Assembly: GCF_029960815.1 (NCBI RefSeq)
Contig: NZ_JASBRE010000039.1
Location: 1-44,373 of the forward strand
Source of the DNA: Pseudomonas sp. AL03
Lineage (GTDB): Bacteria; Pseudomonadota; Gammaproteobacteria; Pseudomonadales; Pseudomonadaceae
Length of the DNA: 44,373 nucleotides
Reading direction: 5' to 3'
Shown here: positions 14,998-23,702 of the stretch, one piece after another
How the letters are laid out: the number at the start of each line of letters is the position of its first letter
How positions within the stretch are numbered: the first letter of the stretch is position 1
Made by a program: the position numbers and the translations under genes
Notes under the pieces: model-generated
The model's database searches: none
What the model was told of the DNA's origin: nothing
What the model saw: the letters and a program-made list of their open reading frames with translations, nothing else

Positions 14998-15144
14998 GAT
15001 GAGCGGCTTGTGGCCTCCAGCTGCGTTGTGAGAATAATCGTTAAGGTTGGTCTTTAGCCAACCAGAAAAGGTGAAAGCTTGATGCTGTCTGCCAAAAATA
15101 AAGAAATTTCAGCTATTTCTAACCTTTGTTCGACAGTCGATCAC

Positions 15145-15169
15145 GTAGTGCATTCTGGCGAATCACTAC
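15145..15169 (+). promoter_or_regulatory. hairpin in the glnE leader
   Basis: GTAGTG-C-ATTC pairs with GAAT-CACTAC around a TGGC loop: ten pairs with one bulged C. It ends 34 bases before the glnE ATG. No T tract follows, so it is a leader stem or operator and not a terminator. Confidence 0.4.
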
Positions 15170-15203
15170 ATGCAGCCCTCTACACGCCGATCAAGGATAG
15201 ACC

Positions 15204-18143
15204 ATGAGCCTCCCTTCGCTTGCCGTACTGCCCGGCATTCTCCTGCCGTTTGTCACCCGCGCCGAGCAGTCGTTCCGTACGGCCGTCGCCGGGCTGGACG
15301 ACGACCATGGTCTGTCTGGCTGGACGCCTGATCGCTGGGCGCAATGGGCCCGTGTCACCGCTGCCAGCGATTTCGTGATCGAGCAGAGCGTGCGTGATCC
15401 GTTGATGTTGCTGGAACTGGTGCAGTCCGGTGAGCTGGATCGAAGTTTTGTTCCCGGCGAGCTCTGCGCACAGATTGCGACGGCGGTAAATGAAGCGGAA
15501 ACCGAAGATGGACTGGGTCGCGCCCTGCGTCGTCAACGTACCCGCCATCAAGTGCGGATCATTTGGCGCGACCTGACTCGTCAGTGCGATTTGATCCAGA
15601 CCTGTCGCGACCTCTCGGACATGGCCGATGCCAGCATCGATCAGGCCTATCAGTGGTTGTACTCGCGGCATTGTCAGCAGTTCGGCGTGCCGACCGGTCG
15701 GCGCAGCGGCGAGCCACAGCAAATGGTCATCCTCGGCATGGGCAAGCTTGGCGCGGTGGAGCTCAACCTGTCGTCGGACATTGACCTGATCTTCGCCTAT
15801 CCCGAGGGCGGCGAAACCGTCGGCGTGAAGCGCTCGCTGGATAATCAGGAATTTTTTATTCGTCTCGGTCAGCGGCTGATCAAGGCGTTGGACCCGATGA
15901 CCGTCGACGGTTTTGTATTTCGCGTCGACATGCGCCTGCGGCCTTACGGTTCGGCCGGCGCATTGGTGTTGAGCTTCAACGCGCTGGAGCAGTATTACCA
16001 GGATCAGGGTCGCGACTGGGAACGCTACGCGATGATCAAGTCGCGGGTGGTGGCCGGCGATCAAGTGGCCGGCGCGCAATTGCAAGACATGCTGCGGCCG
16101 TTCGTCTACCGGCGCTACCTCGACTTCTCGGCGATCGAAGCGCTGCGCACCATGAAGCAGCTGATTCAGCAGGAAGTCCGGCGCAAGGGCATGGCCGACA
16201 ACATCAAACTCGGCTCCGGTGGCATTCGTGAAGTCGAATTTATCGCCCAGGCGTTCCAGCTGATCCACGGCGGCCGCGACCTGAGCCTGCAGCAACGTCC
16301 TCTATTAAAAGTACTGAGCACGCTGGAAGGTCAGGGTTATCTGCCGCCGGCGGTGGTCAGCGAATTGCGCGAAGGCTACGAATTCCTGCGTTACACCGAA
16401 CATGCGATCCAGGCGATTGCCGACCGCCAGACCCAGATGCTGCCGGACGGTGCGCAGGATCAGGCGCGCATCGCCTTTATGATGGGTTTCGCCGATTGGA
16501 CCGCTTTCCACGAACAGCTCATGTATTGGCGCGGCCGTGTGGCGTGGCACTTCGGCCAAGTGATCGCCGATCCCGATGAAGAGCAAGGCACCGAAAGCGA
16601 AGTGGTGGTCGGCGGTGAATGGCTGCCGCTTTGGGAAGAGGCTCAGGATGAAGAGGCCGCTTGCCGCCAGTTGGAACAGGGCGGTTTTGCCGATGCCGGC
16701 AAGGCGCTGAGAGCCTTGGCGGGCTTGCGCGGCAGTCCACAATTGCGGGCCATGCAGCGTCTGGGGCGTGAACGCCTCGATGCCTTTATTCCACGATTAC
16801 TGGCTCAGGCCGTGGAGCACGCCAATCCGGATCTGGTGTTGGAGCGGGTACTGCCACTGGTGGAAGCCGTGGCCCGTCGTTCCGCGTATCTGGTGTTGCT
16901 GACCGAGAACCCCGGCGCGCTGCGACGCTTGTTGACTCTGTGCGCCGCGAGCCCGTGGATCGCCGAACAGATCACCCGCTTCCCGTTGCTGCTCGACGAA
17001 TTACTCAATGAAGGTCGGCTGTTCAAGCCGCCGCTGGCGCCGGAACTGGCCGCCGAGTTGCGCGAGCGTTTGACGCGGATTCCCGAAGACGACCTCGAAC
17101 AACAGATGGAAGCCCTGCGGCATTTCAAGCTGGCGCACCGTTTGCGGGTTGCCGCTTCGGAAATCGCCGGCAGCCTGCCGTTGATGAAGGTCAGTGATTA
17201 CCTGACCTGGCTCGCCGAAGCGATTCTCGAACAAGTGCTGGCCCTGGCCTGGCGCCAGACCGTGGCCAAATACGGCACGCCGCTGCGTACCGACGGCACT
17301 TTGTGCGATCCCGGCTTCATCATTGTCGGTTACGGGAAAGTGGGCGGTCTGGAACTGGGGCATGGTTCGGACCTGGACCTGGTGTTCATCCACGATGGTG
17401 ATCCGCAGGCAGAAACCGACGGGCCGAAGCCTATCGACGGCGCGCAATTCTTCACTCGGCTGGGGCAGCGGATCATTCACTTACTGACGGCCCAGACCAA
17501 CTCCGGTCAGCTGTATGAGGTGGACATGCGCCTGCGGCCGTCCGGCGCGTCGGGGTTGCTGGTGAGTTCGCTCGGGGCGTTTGCCCGGTATCAGGAAAAC
17601 GAAGCCTGGACCTGGGAGCATCAGGCGCTGGTGCGGGCGCGGGTGCTGGTGGGCAGTCCGGACGTCGGCCAGGCGTTCGAGAAAGTCCGTGCGGCGGTAT
17701 TGGGCAAGCTGCGGGACCTTGCGACCTTGCGCCAGGAGGTCAGTGAGATGCGCGCCAAAATGCGCGATAACCTTGGCAGCAAGAGCACCGCGGCCGGCAC
17801 CGCGGCAAATGCCTTCGAGGCCACGGCGCCGTTCGATCTCAAGCAGGACGCCGGAGGTATCGTCGATATTGAATTTATGGTGCAATACGCGGCCTTGGCG
17901 TGGTCTGAGACACACCCGCCGTTGCTGCGCTGGACCGACAACATCCGCATCCTGGAAGAGCTGGAACACGAAGGGCTGATGCCCGCCGAAGACGCCAGCC
18001 TGTTGCGTGAGGCCTACAAAGCCTACCGCTCCGCCGCCCACCGGCAGGCCTTGCAGAAGGACGCCGGGGTGATACCGGGCGACCAGTTCGTGGACGAACG
18101 GCGGCAGGTAGTGCGGATCTGGCGCGAGCTGGGGCTAAGCTGA
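15204..18143 (+). CDS. glnE: bifunctional glutamine synthetase adenylyltransferase/adenylyl-removing enzyme
   Basis: 979 residues. GlnE attaches AMP to, or removes it from, glutamine synthetase subunits in response to PII and glutamine. Two nucleotidyltransferase domains are visible: LGMGKLGAVELNLSSDIDL at about 175-195 (the removing half in this family) and VGYGKVGGLELGHGSDLDL at about 706-725 (the adenylylating half). Both keep the GS...DxD metal motif. The ATG has an AAGGA site (CAAGGATAGACC). Divergent from aceE. The stop is followed within 10 bases by a strong hairpin and T run, then waaF. Confidence 0.97.
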   Translation: MSLPSLAVLPGILLPFVTRAEQSFRTAVAGLDDDHGLSGWTPDRWAQWARVTAASDFVIEQSVRDPLMLLELVQSGELDRSFVPGELCAQIATAVNEAETEDGLGRALRRQRTRHQVRIIWRDLTRQCDLIQTCRDLSDMADASIDQAYQWLYSRHCQQFGVPTGRRSGEPQQMVILGMGKLGAVELNLSSDIDLIFAYPEGGETVGVKRSLDNQEFFIRLGQRLIKALDPMTVDGFVFRVDMRLRPYGSAGALVLSFNALEQYYQDQGRDWERYAMIKSRVVAGDQVAGAQLQDMLRPFVYRRYLDFSAIEALRTMKQLIQQEVRRKGMADNIKLGSGGIREVEFIAQAFQLIHGGRDLSLQQRPLLKVLSTLEGQGYLPPAVVSELREGYEFLRYTEHAIQAIADRQTQMLPDGAQDQARIAFMMGFADWTAFHEQLMYWRGRVAWHFGQVIADPDEEQGTESEVVVGGEWLPLWEEAQDEEAACRQLEQGGFADAGKALRALAGLRGSPQLRAMQRLGRERLDAFIPRLLAQAVEHANPDLVLERVLPLVEAVARRSAYLVLLTENPGALRRLLTLCAASPWIAEQITRFPLLLDELLNEGRLFKPPLAPELAAELRERLTRIPEDDLEQQMEALRHFKLAHRLRVAASEIAGSLPLMKVSDYLTWLAEAILEQVLALAWRQTVAKYGTPLRTDGTLCDPGFIIVGYGKVGGLELGHGSDLDLVFIHDGDPQAETDGPKPIDGAQFFTRLGQRIIHLLTAQTNSGQLYEVDMRLRPSGASGLLVSSLGAFARYQENEAWTWEHQALVRARVLVGSPDVGQAFEKVRAAVLGKLRDLATLRQEVSEMRAKMRDNLGSKSTAAGTAANAFEATAPFDLKQDAGGIVDIEFMVQYAALAWSETHPPLLRWTDNIRILEELEHEGLMPAEDASLLREAYKAYRSAAHRQALQKDAGVIPGDQFVDERRQVVRIWRELGLS

Positions 18144-18147
18144 TTCT

Positions 18148-18185
18148 CGAGACGGGGAGGCATAAAGCCTCCCCGGCTCGTTTTT
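18148..18185 (+). terminator. hairpin with T run between glnE and waaF
   Basis: GGGGAGGC (18154-18161) pairs with GCCTCCCC (18167-18174) around ATAAA. Outer CGAG/CTCG pairs lengthen the stem, and TTTTT follows at 18181-18185. It looks like an intrinsic terminator for glnE, only about 10 bases before the waaF ATG. Confidence 0.75.
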
Positions 18186-18194
18186 GGAAACCAC

Positions 18195-19229
18195 ATGAAA
18201 ATTCTGATCGTTGGGCCCAGTTGGGTCGGTGACATGGTGATGGCGCAGACACTGTTTCAGTGTCTCAAGCAGCGCCACCCGCAATGCGAAATCGACGTGC
18301 TGGCCCCCGAGTGGAGCCGGCCGATTCTTGAGCGCATGCCCGAAGTCCGCCAGGCCTTGAGCTTTCCGCTCGGTCACGGTGTTTTGGAGCTGGCGACGCG
18401 TCGGCGTATCGGCAAATCCCTGGCCGGCCAGTACGACCAGGCGATCCTGCTGCCCAATTCCCTGAAGTCGGCCTTGGTGCCGTTCTTCGCCGGCATCCCG
18501 AAACGCACCGGCTGGCGTGGCGAATTTCGCTACGGCCTGCTCAATGACGTGCGCACGCTGGATAAAGAACGTTATCCGCTAATGATCGAGCGCTTCATGG
18601 CCCTGGCCTATGAGTCCGGTGCGGAGCTGCCGAAACCTTATCCACGCCCGAGCCTGCAGATCGACCCGGTCACTCGCGAAGCGGCAATGGCCACGTTCGG
18701 CCTGGCCCTCGACCGCCCGGTGTTGGCGCTGTGCCCCGGCGCCGAGTTCGGCGAGTCCAAGCGCTGGCCGTCCGAGCACTACGCCAAAGTGGCCGAAGCG
18801 AAGATCCGCGAAGGCTGGCAAGTCTGGCTGTTCGGTTCGAAAAACGATCACGCGGTCGGCGAAGACATCCGTTCGCGGCTGATTCCCGGTCTGCGTGAAG
18901 AGTCGGTGAACCTCAGCGGCGGCACCTCCCTGGCCGAAGCCATCGACCTGATGTCCTGCGCCGACGCGGTGGTGTCCAACGACTCCGGCCTGATGCACGT
19001 CGCCGCCGCGCTGAATCGCCCGCTGGTGGCAGTCTACGGCTCGACGTCGCCGGGTTTCACACCGCCACTGGCCGAGCACGTCGAGATCGTGCGCCTGGGC
19101 ATCGAATGCAGTCCGTGCTTCGATCGCACGTGCCGCTTCGGTCATTACAACTGCCTGCGCCAGCTCATGCCGCAAGCGGTGAACGAAGCCTTGCAGCGTT
19201 TGCAGGGCACTGTGGTCGAGGTCAAATAG
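18195..19229 (+). CDS. waaF: lipopolysaccharide heptosyltransferase II
   Basis: 344 residues. WaaF adds L,D-heptose II to heptose I of the inner core from ADP-heptose at the cytoplasmic face of the inner membrane. Family GT9: N-terminal MKILIVGPSWVGDMVMAQTL and C-terminal donor site SNDSGLMHVAAALNRP followed by VYGSTSPGFTPPL. First gene of the LPS-core operon; the gap to glnE is 51 bases and filled by a terminator-like hairpin, so the operon's promoter must lie in glnE or transcription must read through. waaC follows with one base between. Confidence 0.97.
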   Translation: MKILIVGPSWVGDMVMAQTLFQCLKQRHPQCEIDVLAPEWSRPILERMPEVRQALSFPLGHGVLELATRRRIGKSLAGQYDQAILLPNSLKSALVPFFAGIPKRTGWRGEFRYGLLNDVRTLDKERYPLMIERFMALAYESGAELPKPYPRPSLQIDPVTREAAMATFGLALDRPVLALCPGAEFGESKRWPSEHYAKVAEAKIREGWQVWLFGSKNDHAVGEDIRSRLIPGLREESVNLSGGTSLAEAIDLMSCADAVVSNDSGLMHVAAALNRPLVAVYGSTSPGFTPPLAEHVEIVRLGIECSPCFDRTCRFGHYNCLRQLMPQAVNEALQRLQGTVVEVK

Positions 19230-19230
19230 T

Positions 19231-20292
19231 TTGCGGGTACTGCTGATCAAGACTTCTTCGCTGGGCGACGTGATTCACGCGTTGCCGGCGCTGACCGACG
19301 CGGCGCGGGCGATCCCCGGCATCACGTTCGACTGGGTGGTGGAAGAAGGCTTCGCCGAAATCCCGACCTGGCACCCGGCCGTGGGCAAGGTGATTCCCGT
19401 GGCGATCCGTCGCTGGCGCAAAAACATCTGGCAGACCCTCAAGAGTGGTGAGTGGAAGCGCTTCAAGCAAAGCGTTCGCGCCAACCAATACGATCTGGTG
19501 ATCGATGCCCAGGGCCTGCTGAAAAGTGCGTTGCTGACCCGATATGCCAAAGCCCCGGTGGCCGGGCTGGATAAAAACTCGGCCCGTGAGCCGATTGCCG
19601 CACGTTTTTATTCCCGGCGTCTGGCCGTGGCCCGTGGGCAACACGCGGTGGAGCGGGTGCGTCAGCTGTTCGCCGTGGCGTTGGGGTACGACCTGCCCAA
19701 AGGCTTGGGCGATTACGGCCTGAACGTCGAACGACTGGTGGAATTGCCGCGCAAGAATGCTTACGTGGTGTTCCTGCACGGCACCACGTGGGACACCAAA
19801 CACTGGCCTGAAGCCTATTGGCGCGAGTTGGCCGAGCGCGTCGGCTATCTCGGCGTCGGGGTGAAGCTTGCGTGGGGCAACCCGATCGAAAAAGCCCGAG
19901 CCGAACGCATCGCCAAAGACATGAAACACGTCGAAGTGCTGCCCAGGCTGAACCTGGCCGGTGTCGGCAAGGTGCTGGCCGGCGCGCAAGCCTGCGTGGC
20001 GGTGGACACCGGTCTCGGTCATCTCGCCGCCGCACTGGACGTGCCGACGCTGTCGCTGTTTGGCCCGACCAACCCGGGCCTGACTGGCGCCTACGGCAAG
20101 TCGCAGATTCACATGGCCAGCGACTTCCCTTGCGCGCCATGCCTGCAAAAGAAATGCACCTATCAACCGACGGCCCAAGATGCCCGTCAGTTTGACCTTA
20201 AACGCGAGTGGCCCCTGTGCTTCACGCGTCTGAATCCCGAGCGTGTCGCGACCCGACTGAGCACGTTGTTACTGGCTGAGGAGCTGCGCTGA
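19231..20292 (+). CDS. waaC: lipopolysaccharide heptosyltransferase I
   Basis: 353 residues with a TTG start, chosen because RVLLIKTSSLGDVIHALPAL is the conserved N-terminus and the stop of waaF lies one base before. WaaC adds heptose I to Kdo. Family GT9, with the C-terminal DTGLGHLAAALDVP and FGPTNPGLTG donor-binding segment. The non-ATG start so close to the waaF stop suggests translational coupling that sets a lower yield. Overlaps waaG by one base. Confidence 0.97.
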   Translation: MRVLLIKTSSLGDVIHALPALTDAARAIPGITFDWVVEEGFAEIPTWHPAVGKVIPVAIRRWRKNIWQTLKSGEWKRFKQSVRANQYDLVIDAQGLLKSALLTRYAKAPVAGLDKNSAREPIAARFYSRRLAVARGQHAVERVRQLFAVALGYDLPKGLGDYGLNVERLVELPRKNAYVVFLHGTTWDTKHWPEAYWRELAERVGYLGVGVKLAWGNPIEKARAERIAKDMKHVEVLPRLNLAGVGKVLAGAQACVAVDTGLGHLAAALDVPTLSLFGPTNPGLTGAYGKSQIHMASDFPCAPCLQKKCTYQPTAQDARQFDLKREWPLCFTRLNPERVATRLSTLLLAEELR

Positions 20293-21413
20293 TGCAACTG
20301 GCATTCGTCTTGTACAAGTACTTTCCCTTTGGCGGCTTGCAGCGCGATTTCATGCGCATCGCCCTGGAATGTCAGCAGCGCGGCCATCAGATTCGGGTCT
20401 ACACGCTGATCTGGGAAGGCGACATTCCACCCGGCTTCGAAGTGTTGGTGGCGCCGGTCAAAGCGTTCTTCAATCATCGACGCAACGAGAAGCTCAGCGA
20501 ATGGATGGAGGCTGATCTGGCCAAGCGTCCGGTGGACCGTTTGATCGGCTTCAACAAGATGCCGGGTCTGGACGTCTACTACGCCGCCGACGGTTGCTTC
20601 GAAGACAAGGCGCAAAACCTGCGCAACTCGCTGTACCGTCGCTGGGGTCGCTACCGGCACTTCGCGGAATACGAGCGCGCCGTGTTCGCCAAGGATGCCA
20701 AGACCGAAGTGCTGATGATTTCCGAAGTCCAGCAGCCGCTGTTCATCAAGCATTACGACACGCCGCTTGCGCGCTTCCATTTGCTACCGCCCGGTATTTC
20801 TCAAGATCGGCGCGCGCCGGCCAATGCCGCCGAGATCCGCGCCGAGTTTCGTCGCGAATTCAACCTGAAAGACGATGAACTGCTGCTGGTGCAAATTGGC
20901 TCCGGGTTCAAGACCAAAGGCGTGGATCGCAGCCTCAAGGCGCTGGCCGCATTGCCCGCCGATCTGAAGAAACGCACCCGGCTGTTTGTAATTGGCCAGG
21001 ACGACCCCAAATTATTCCAGATGCAGAGCGCTACATTGGGGCTCGGCGATAACGTGACGTTCCTCAAGGGGCGCAGTGACATCCCGCGTTTTCTGCTCGG
21101 CGCCGATCTGTTGATCCACCCGGCGTACAACGAAAACACCGGGACCGTGTTGCTCGAAGCCCTGGTGGCCGGCCTGCCGGTGCTGGTGAGCGCGGTCTGT
21201 GGTTACGCCCATTACATCGCCGAGGCCGACGTTGGTCTGGTGCTGGACGAACCTTTCGATCAGGCGCAGCTGACTCAGTACCTGACCGGCATGTTGAACG
21301 ACGCTCAAGCACGGGCGGCCTGGAGCCGCAACGGTCTGGCCTTCGCCGAGACGGCCGACCTCTATAGCATGCCGCAGCACGCGGCCGATGTGATTCTGGC
21401 GGAGCACGCTTAA
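20292..21413 (+). CDS. waaG: lipopolysaccharide core glycosyltransferase WaaG
   Basis: 373 residues, GT4 fold. It transfers the first outer-core sugar onto heptose II (glucose in E. coli; the Pseudomonas enzyme is described as adding galactosamine). N-terminal MQLAFVLYKYFPFGGLQRDF carries the acceptor loop, and the C-terminal half has the EX7E signature region (HPAYNENTGTVLLEALVAGLP, near 270-295). Overlaps waaC by one base (CTGATG) and waaP by one. Peripheral on the inner membrane. Confidence 0.95.
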   Translation: MQLAFVLYKYFPFGGLQRDFMRIALECQQRGHQIRVYTLIWEGDIPPGFEVLVAPVKAFFNHRRNEKLSEWMEADLAKRPVDRLIGFNKMPGLDVYYAADGCFEDKAQNLRNSLYRRWGRYRHFAEYERAVFAKDAKTEVLMISEVQQPLFIKHYDTPLARFHLLPPGISQDRRAPANAAEIRAEFRREFNLKDDELLLVQIGSGFKTKGVDRSLKALAALPADLKKRTRLFVIGQDDPKLFQMQSATLGLGDNVTFLKGRSDIPRFLLGADLLIHPAYNENTGTVLLEALVAGLPVLVSAVCGYAHYIAEADVGLVLDEPFDQAQLTQYLTGMLNDAQARAAWSRNGLAFAETADLYSMPQHAADVILAEHA

Positions 21414-22219
21414 TGAAGTTGATGCTGGCTGAACCGTTCAAGAGCCTCTGGGCCGGACGCGACCCGTTCGCCGAAGTCGAGGGTCTCCAGGGCGAGGTGT
21501 ACCGCGAACTTGAAGCGCGCCGGACCCTGCGTACCGAAGTCAATGGCAACGGCTTTTTCGTGAAGATCCACCGTGGCATTGGCTGGGGTGAAATCTTCAA
21601 GAACCTGCTCACTGCCAAGCTGCCGGTGCTCGGTGCCGGCCAGGAATGGAAGGCCATTGCGCGCCTGCAAGAAGTCGGTGTGCCGACCATGACCGCCGTG
21701 GCTTACGGCGAGAAGGGCAGTAACCCGGCAGACCAGCATTCGTTCATCGTCACCGAAGAGCTGGCGCCCACGGTCAGCCTCGAAGACTTCAGCATCGACT
21801 GGGTCAAGCAGCCGCCCGAGCCGAAACTCAAGCGTGCGCTGATTGCCGAGGTCGCGCGCATGACCGGCATGATGCACCGCGCCGGAGTCAACCATCGCGA
21901 CTGCTACATCTGCCACTTTCTGCTGCACACCGACAAACCGGTGACGGCCGACGATTTCAAGCTTTCGGTGATCGACCTGCACCGCGCCCAGACCCGCCCT
22001 TCGGTCACTCAGCGCTGGCGCAACAAGGACCTGGCGGCGCTGTACTTTTCGGCCCTGGACATTGGCTTGACCCGGCGTGACAAATTGCGTTTCCTCAAAG
22101 GTTATTTCCAGCAGCCCCTGCGCCAGATACTGGGCGAAGAAGCCGGGTTGCTCGCCTGGCTGGAAGGCAAGGCCAACAAGCTCTACGACCGTAAACAGCG
22201 ATATGGGGATGCGCTCTGA
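21413..22219 (+). CDS. waaP: lipopolysaccharide core heptose(I) kinase WaaP
   Basis: 268 residues. WaaP phosphorylates heptose I with ATP; in P. aeruginosa this is needed for outer-membrane integrity and viability. Kinase-like motifs are visible: HRDCYICHF near residues 161-169 (catalytic Asp present) and the metal-binding VIDLHRAQ near 190. Gly-rich start VNGNGFFVKIHRGIGWGE holds the ATP-binding lysine. Overlaps both neighbours by one base, so coupled translation is likely. Confidence 0.96.
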   Translation: MKLMLAEPFKSLWAGRDPFAEVEGLQGEVYRELEARRTLRTEVNGNGFFVKIHRGIGWGEIFKNLLTAKLPVLGAGQEWKAIARLQEVGVPTMTAVAYGEKGSNPADQHSFIVTEELAPTVSLEDFSIDWVKQPPEPKLKRALIAEVARMTGMMHRAGVNHRDCYICHFLLHTDKPVTADDFKLSVIDLHRAQTRPSVTQRWRNKDLAALYFSALDIGLTRRDKLRFLKGYFQQPLRQILGEEAGLLAWLEGKANKLYDRKQRYGDAL

Positions 22220-22953
22220 TGGCGGGTTGGAAACTGGAACCTGCGTACAGCGATCTGGCAGAAGATTTCGGCAGTCTTGAGGCTGTGTTCGCGCTTCAGG
22301 GCGAGCGCCTGACCCGCGACCTGTTATCCGAGGTCATTCGCGTCCAGCGCAATGGCGTCAACTATTACGTCAAACGCTACGTGGGTGCCGGCAAAGGTCT
22401 GCGCCGTTACTTGGGCAAACCCCGGGTGAAAGCCGAGTGGCAGAATCTCAAGCGCTTCGCCAAGTGGGGGATTCCCACTGCCGAAGTGGTGGCCTGGGGC
22501 CTGGAACGTCGTGGTGCGGCGTACGATCGTGGGGCGATGATTACCCGTGAGCTGCCGCATACCGAAGACTTGTCGGCCCTGGCCGAGCGGCATGATCCAA
22601 AGCTGGCGGACCGCGCCTGGGTCGACAACGTCAGCCGGCAGCTGGCGGGTTATACCCGGACCATGCACGACCATCGTTTCACCCATAACGATTTGAAGTG
22701 GCGCAACCTGCTGATCGACGATGAGCCCCGGCTGTTTTTGATCGATTGCCCCAATGGTGATTTCTGGCGTGGCTTTTGGCTCAAGTACCGGATCACCAAG
22801 GACTTGGCGTGTCTGGACAAGGTCGCCAAGTATCACTTGTCGGCCACCCAGCGCCTGCGCTTTTACCTGCAATACCGCCAGCGTGATCGGCTGAATGCCG
22901 CCGACAAAAAAAGGATCCGGCACGTGGTGAGATTTTTCGAGGGGCGCGAATGA
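22219..22953 (+). CDS. LPS core kinase-like protein (WaaP/InaA family, WapP position)
   Basis: 244 residues, kinase fold. The catalytic loop HNDLKWRNLL near 156-165 and the metal site LFLIDCPNG are both intact, so it should be an active sugar kinase. The lysine segment VNYYVKRYVGAGKG is near residue 45-55. Directly after waaP, where I recall WapP, the proposed heptose II kinase, in P. aeruginosa. Overlaps waaP by one base and the next gene by four (ATGA). Substrate assignment is inference from position. Confidence 0.85.
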   Translation: MAGWKLEPAYSDLAEDFGSLEAVFALQGERLTRDLLSEVIRVQRNGVNYYVKRYVGAGKGLRRYLGKPRVKAEWQNLKRFAKWGIPTAEVVAWGLERRGAAYDRGAMITRELPHTEDLSALAERHDPKLADRAWVDNVSRQLAGYTRTMHDHRFTHNDLKWRNLLIDDEPRLFLIDCPNGDFWRGFWLKYRITKDLACLDKVAKYHLSATQRLRFYLQYRQRDRLNAADKKRIRHVVRFFEGRE

Positions 22954-23702
22954 CTGATTTTCTGGCCGCTGAAGACCGTGCGCTGCTTGAGCGTCACGGC
23001 CTCGGCACCTTCGACGCACTCTGGGCCAAGCAGCTCGACGCTGTGGACGAGCCCAACACCGCACGCGGTGGCTGGAGCAGCGTGTTTCGGCTGGATCTGG
23101 AGGGTCATGGCTACTACCTCAAACGGCAGAGCAACTACCAGATGCGCACCTTGCATGCGCCCTTTGGCGAGCCGAGCTTTGCCCGTGAGTTTCGCAATAT
23201 CAGTCGATATGAAAAGTTCGGTATTCCAGCGCTGAAGGCGGCATTCTTCGGTGAGCGCAAGGTCAACGGCGAAGTCCGGGCGATTCTGCTGACCCGTGCC
23301 CTGGACGGTTGGGATGACCTGGATTCGCTGTTGCAGCGCTGGTCGGACCTGAGTTCGGCGCAGCATTCGGCGATTATGAAGGCCTGTGGTCAACTGGCTC
23401 GGCGCCTGCACGGCGCGCGTCAGGTTCACGGTTGCTTCTACCCCAAACACATTTTTCTCCAGGCCACCGGCGACGGTTACCTGGCCCAGCTGATCGACCT
23501 GGAAAAGACCCGGCCGTTGCTGTTTGGTCTGCGTGACCGGGCGAAAGATCTGGAGCCGTTGCTGCGCCGGGCACCTCAGTGGAACGAAACGCAGTTGCGC
23601 GAGCTGCTGGCTGCCTATCTGGATCAATCCCAGGACAGCTCGTTGATCGACAGCTGGCTGGCGCGACTGACCGCGCGGCGCACTCACAAGGAGGCGTGCT
23701 GA
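22950..23702 (+). CDS. LPS core kinase-like protein lacking the catalytic Asp (InaA family, WapQ position)
   Basis: 250 residues, InaA/WaaP-like fold. The ATP lysine region reads GHGYYLKRQSNYQMRT. The catalytic loop reads HGCFYPKHIFL near 160, with Cys where active relatives have Asp, while the downstream metal site QLIDLEKTR is kept. It may be a pseudokinase or use another residue; the family shares this HG(A/C)xYPKH form as I recall. Overlaps its neighbours by four and one bases. The position matches WapQ in P. aeruginosa from memory. Confidence 0.85.
   Translation: MTDFLAAEDRALLERHGLGTFDALWAKQLDAVDEPNTARGGWSSVFRLDLEGHGYYLKRQSNYQMRTLHAPFGEPSFAREFRNISRYEKFGIPALKAAFFGERKVNGEVRAILLTRALDGWDDLDSLLQRWSDLSSAQHSAIMKACGQLARRLHGARQVHGCFYPKHIFLQATGDGYLAQLIDLEKTRPLLFGLRDRAKDLEPLLRRAPQWNETQLRELLAAYLDQSQDSSLIDSWLARLTARRTHKEAC

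Noticed and set aside
12298..15057. 919-codon frame on the plus strand antisense to aceE
   Set aside because: Long antisense frames are expected opposite GC-rich genes; the translation shows no family features while aceE is certain.
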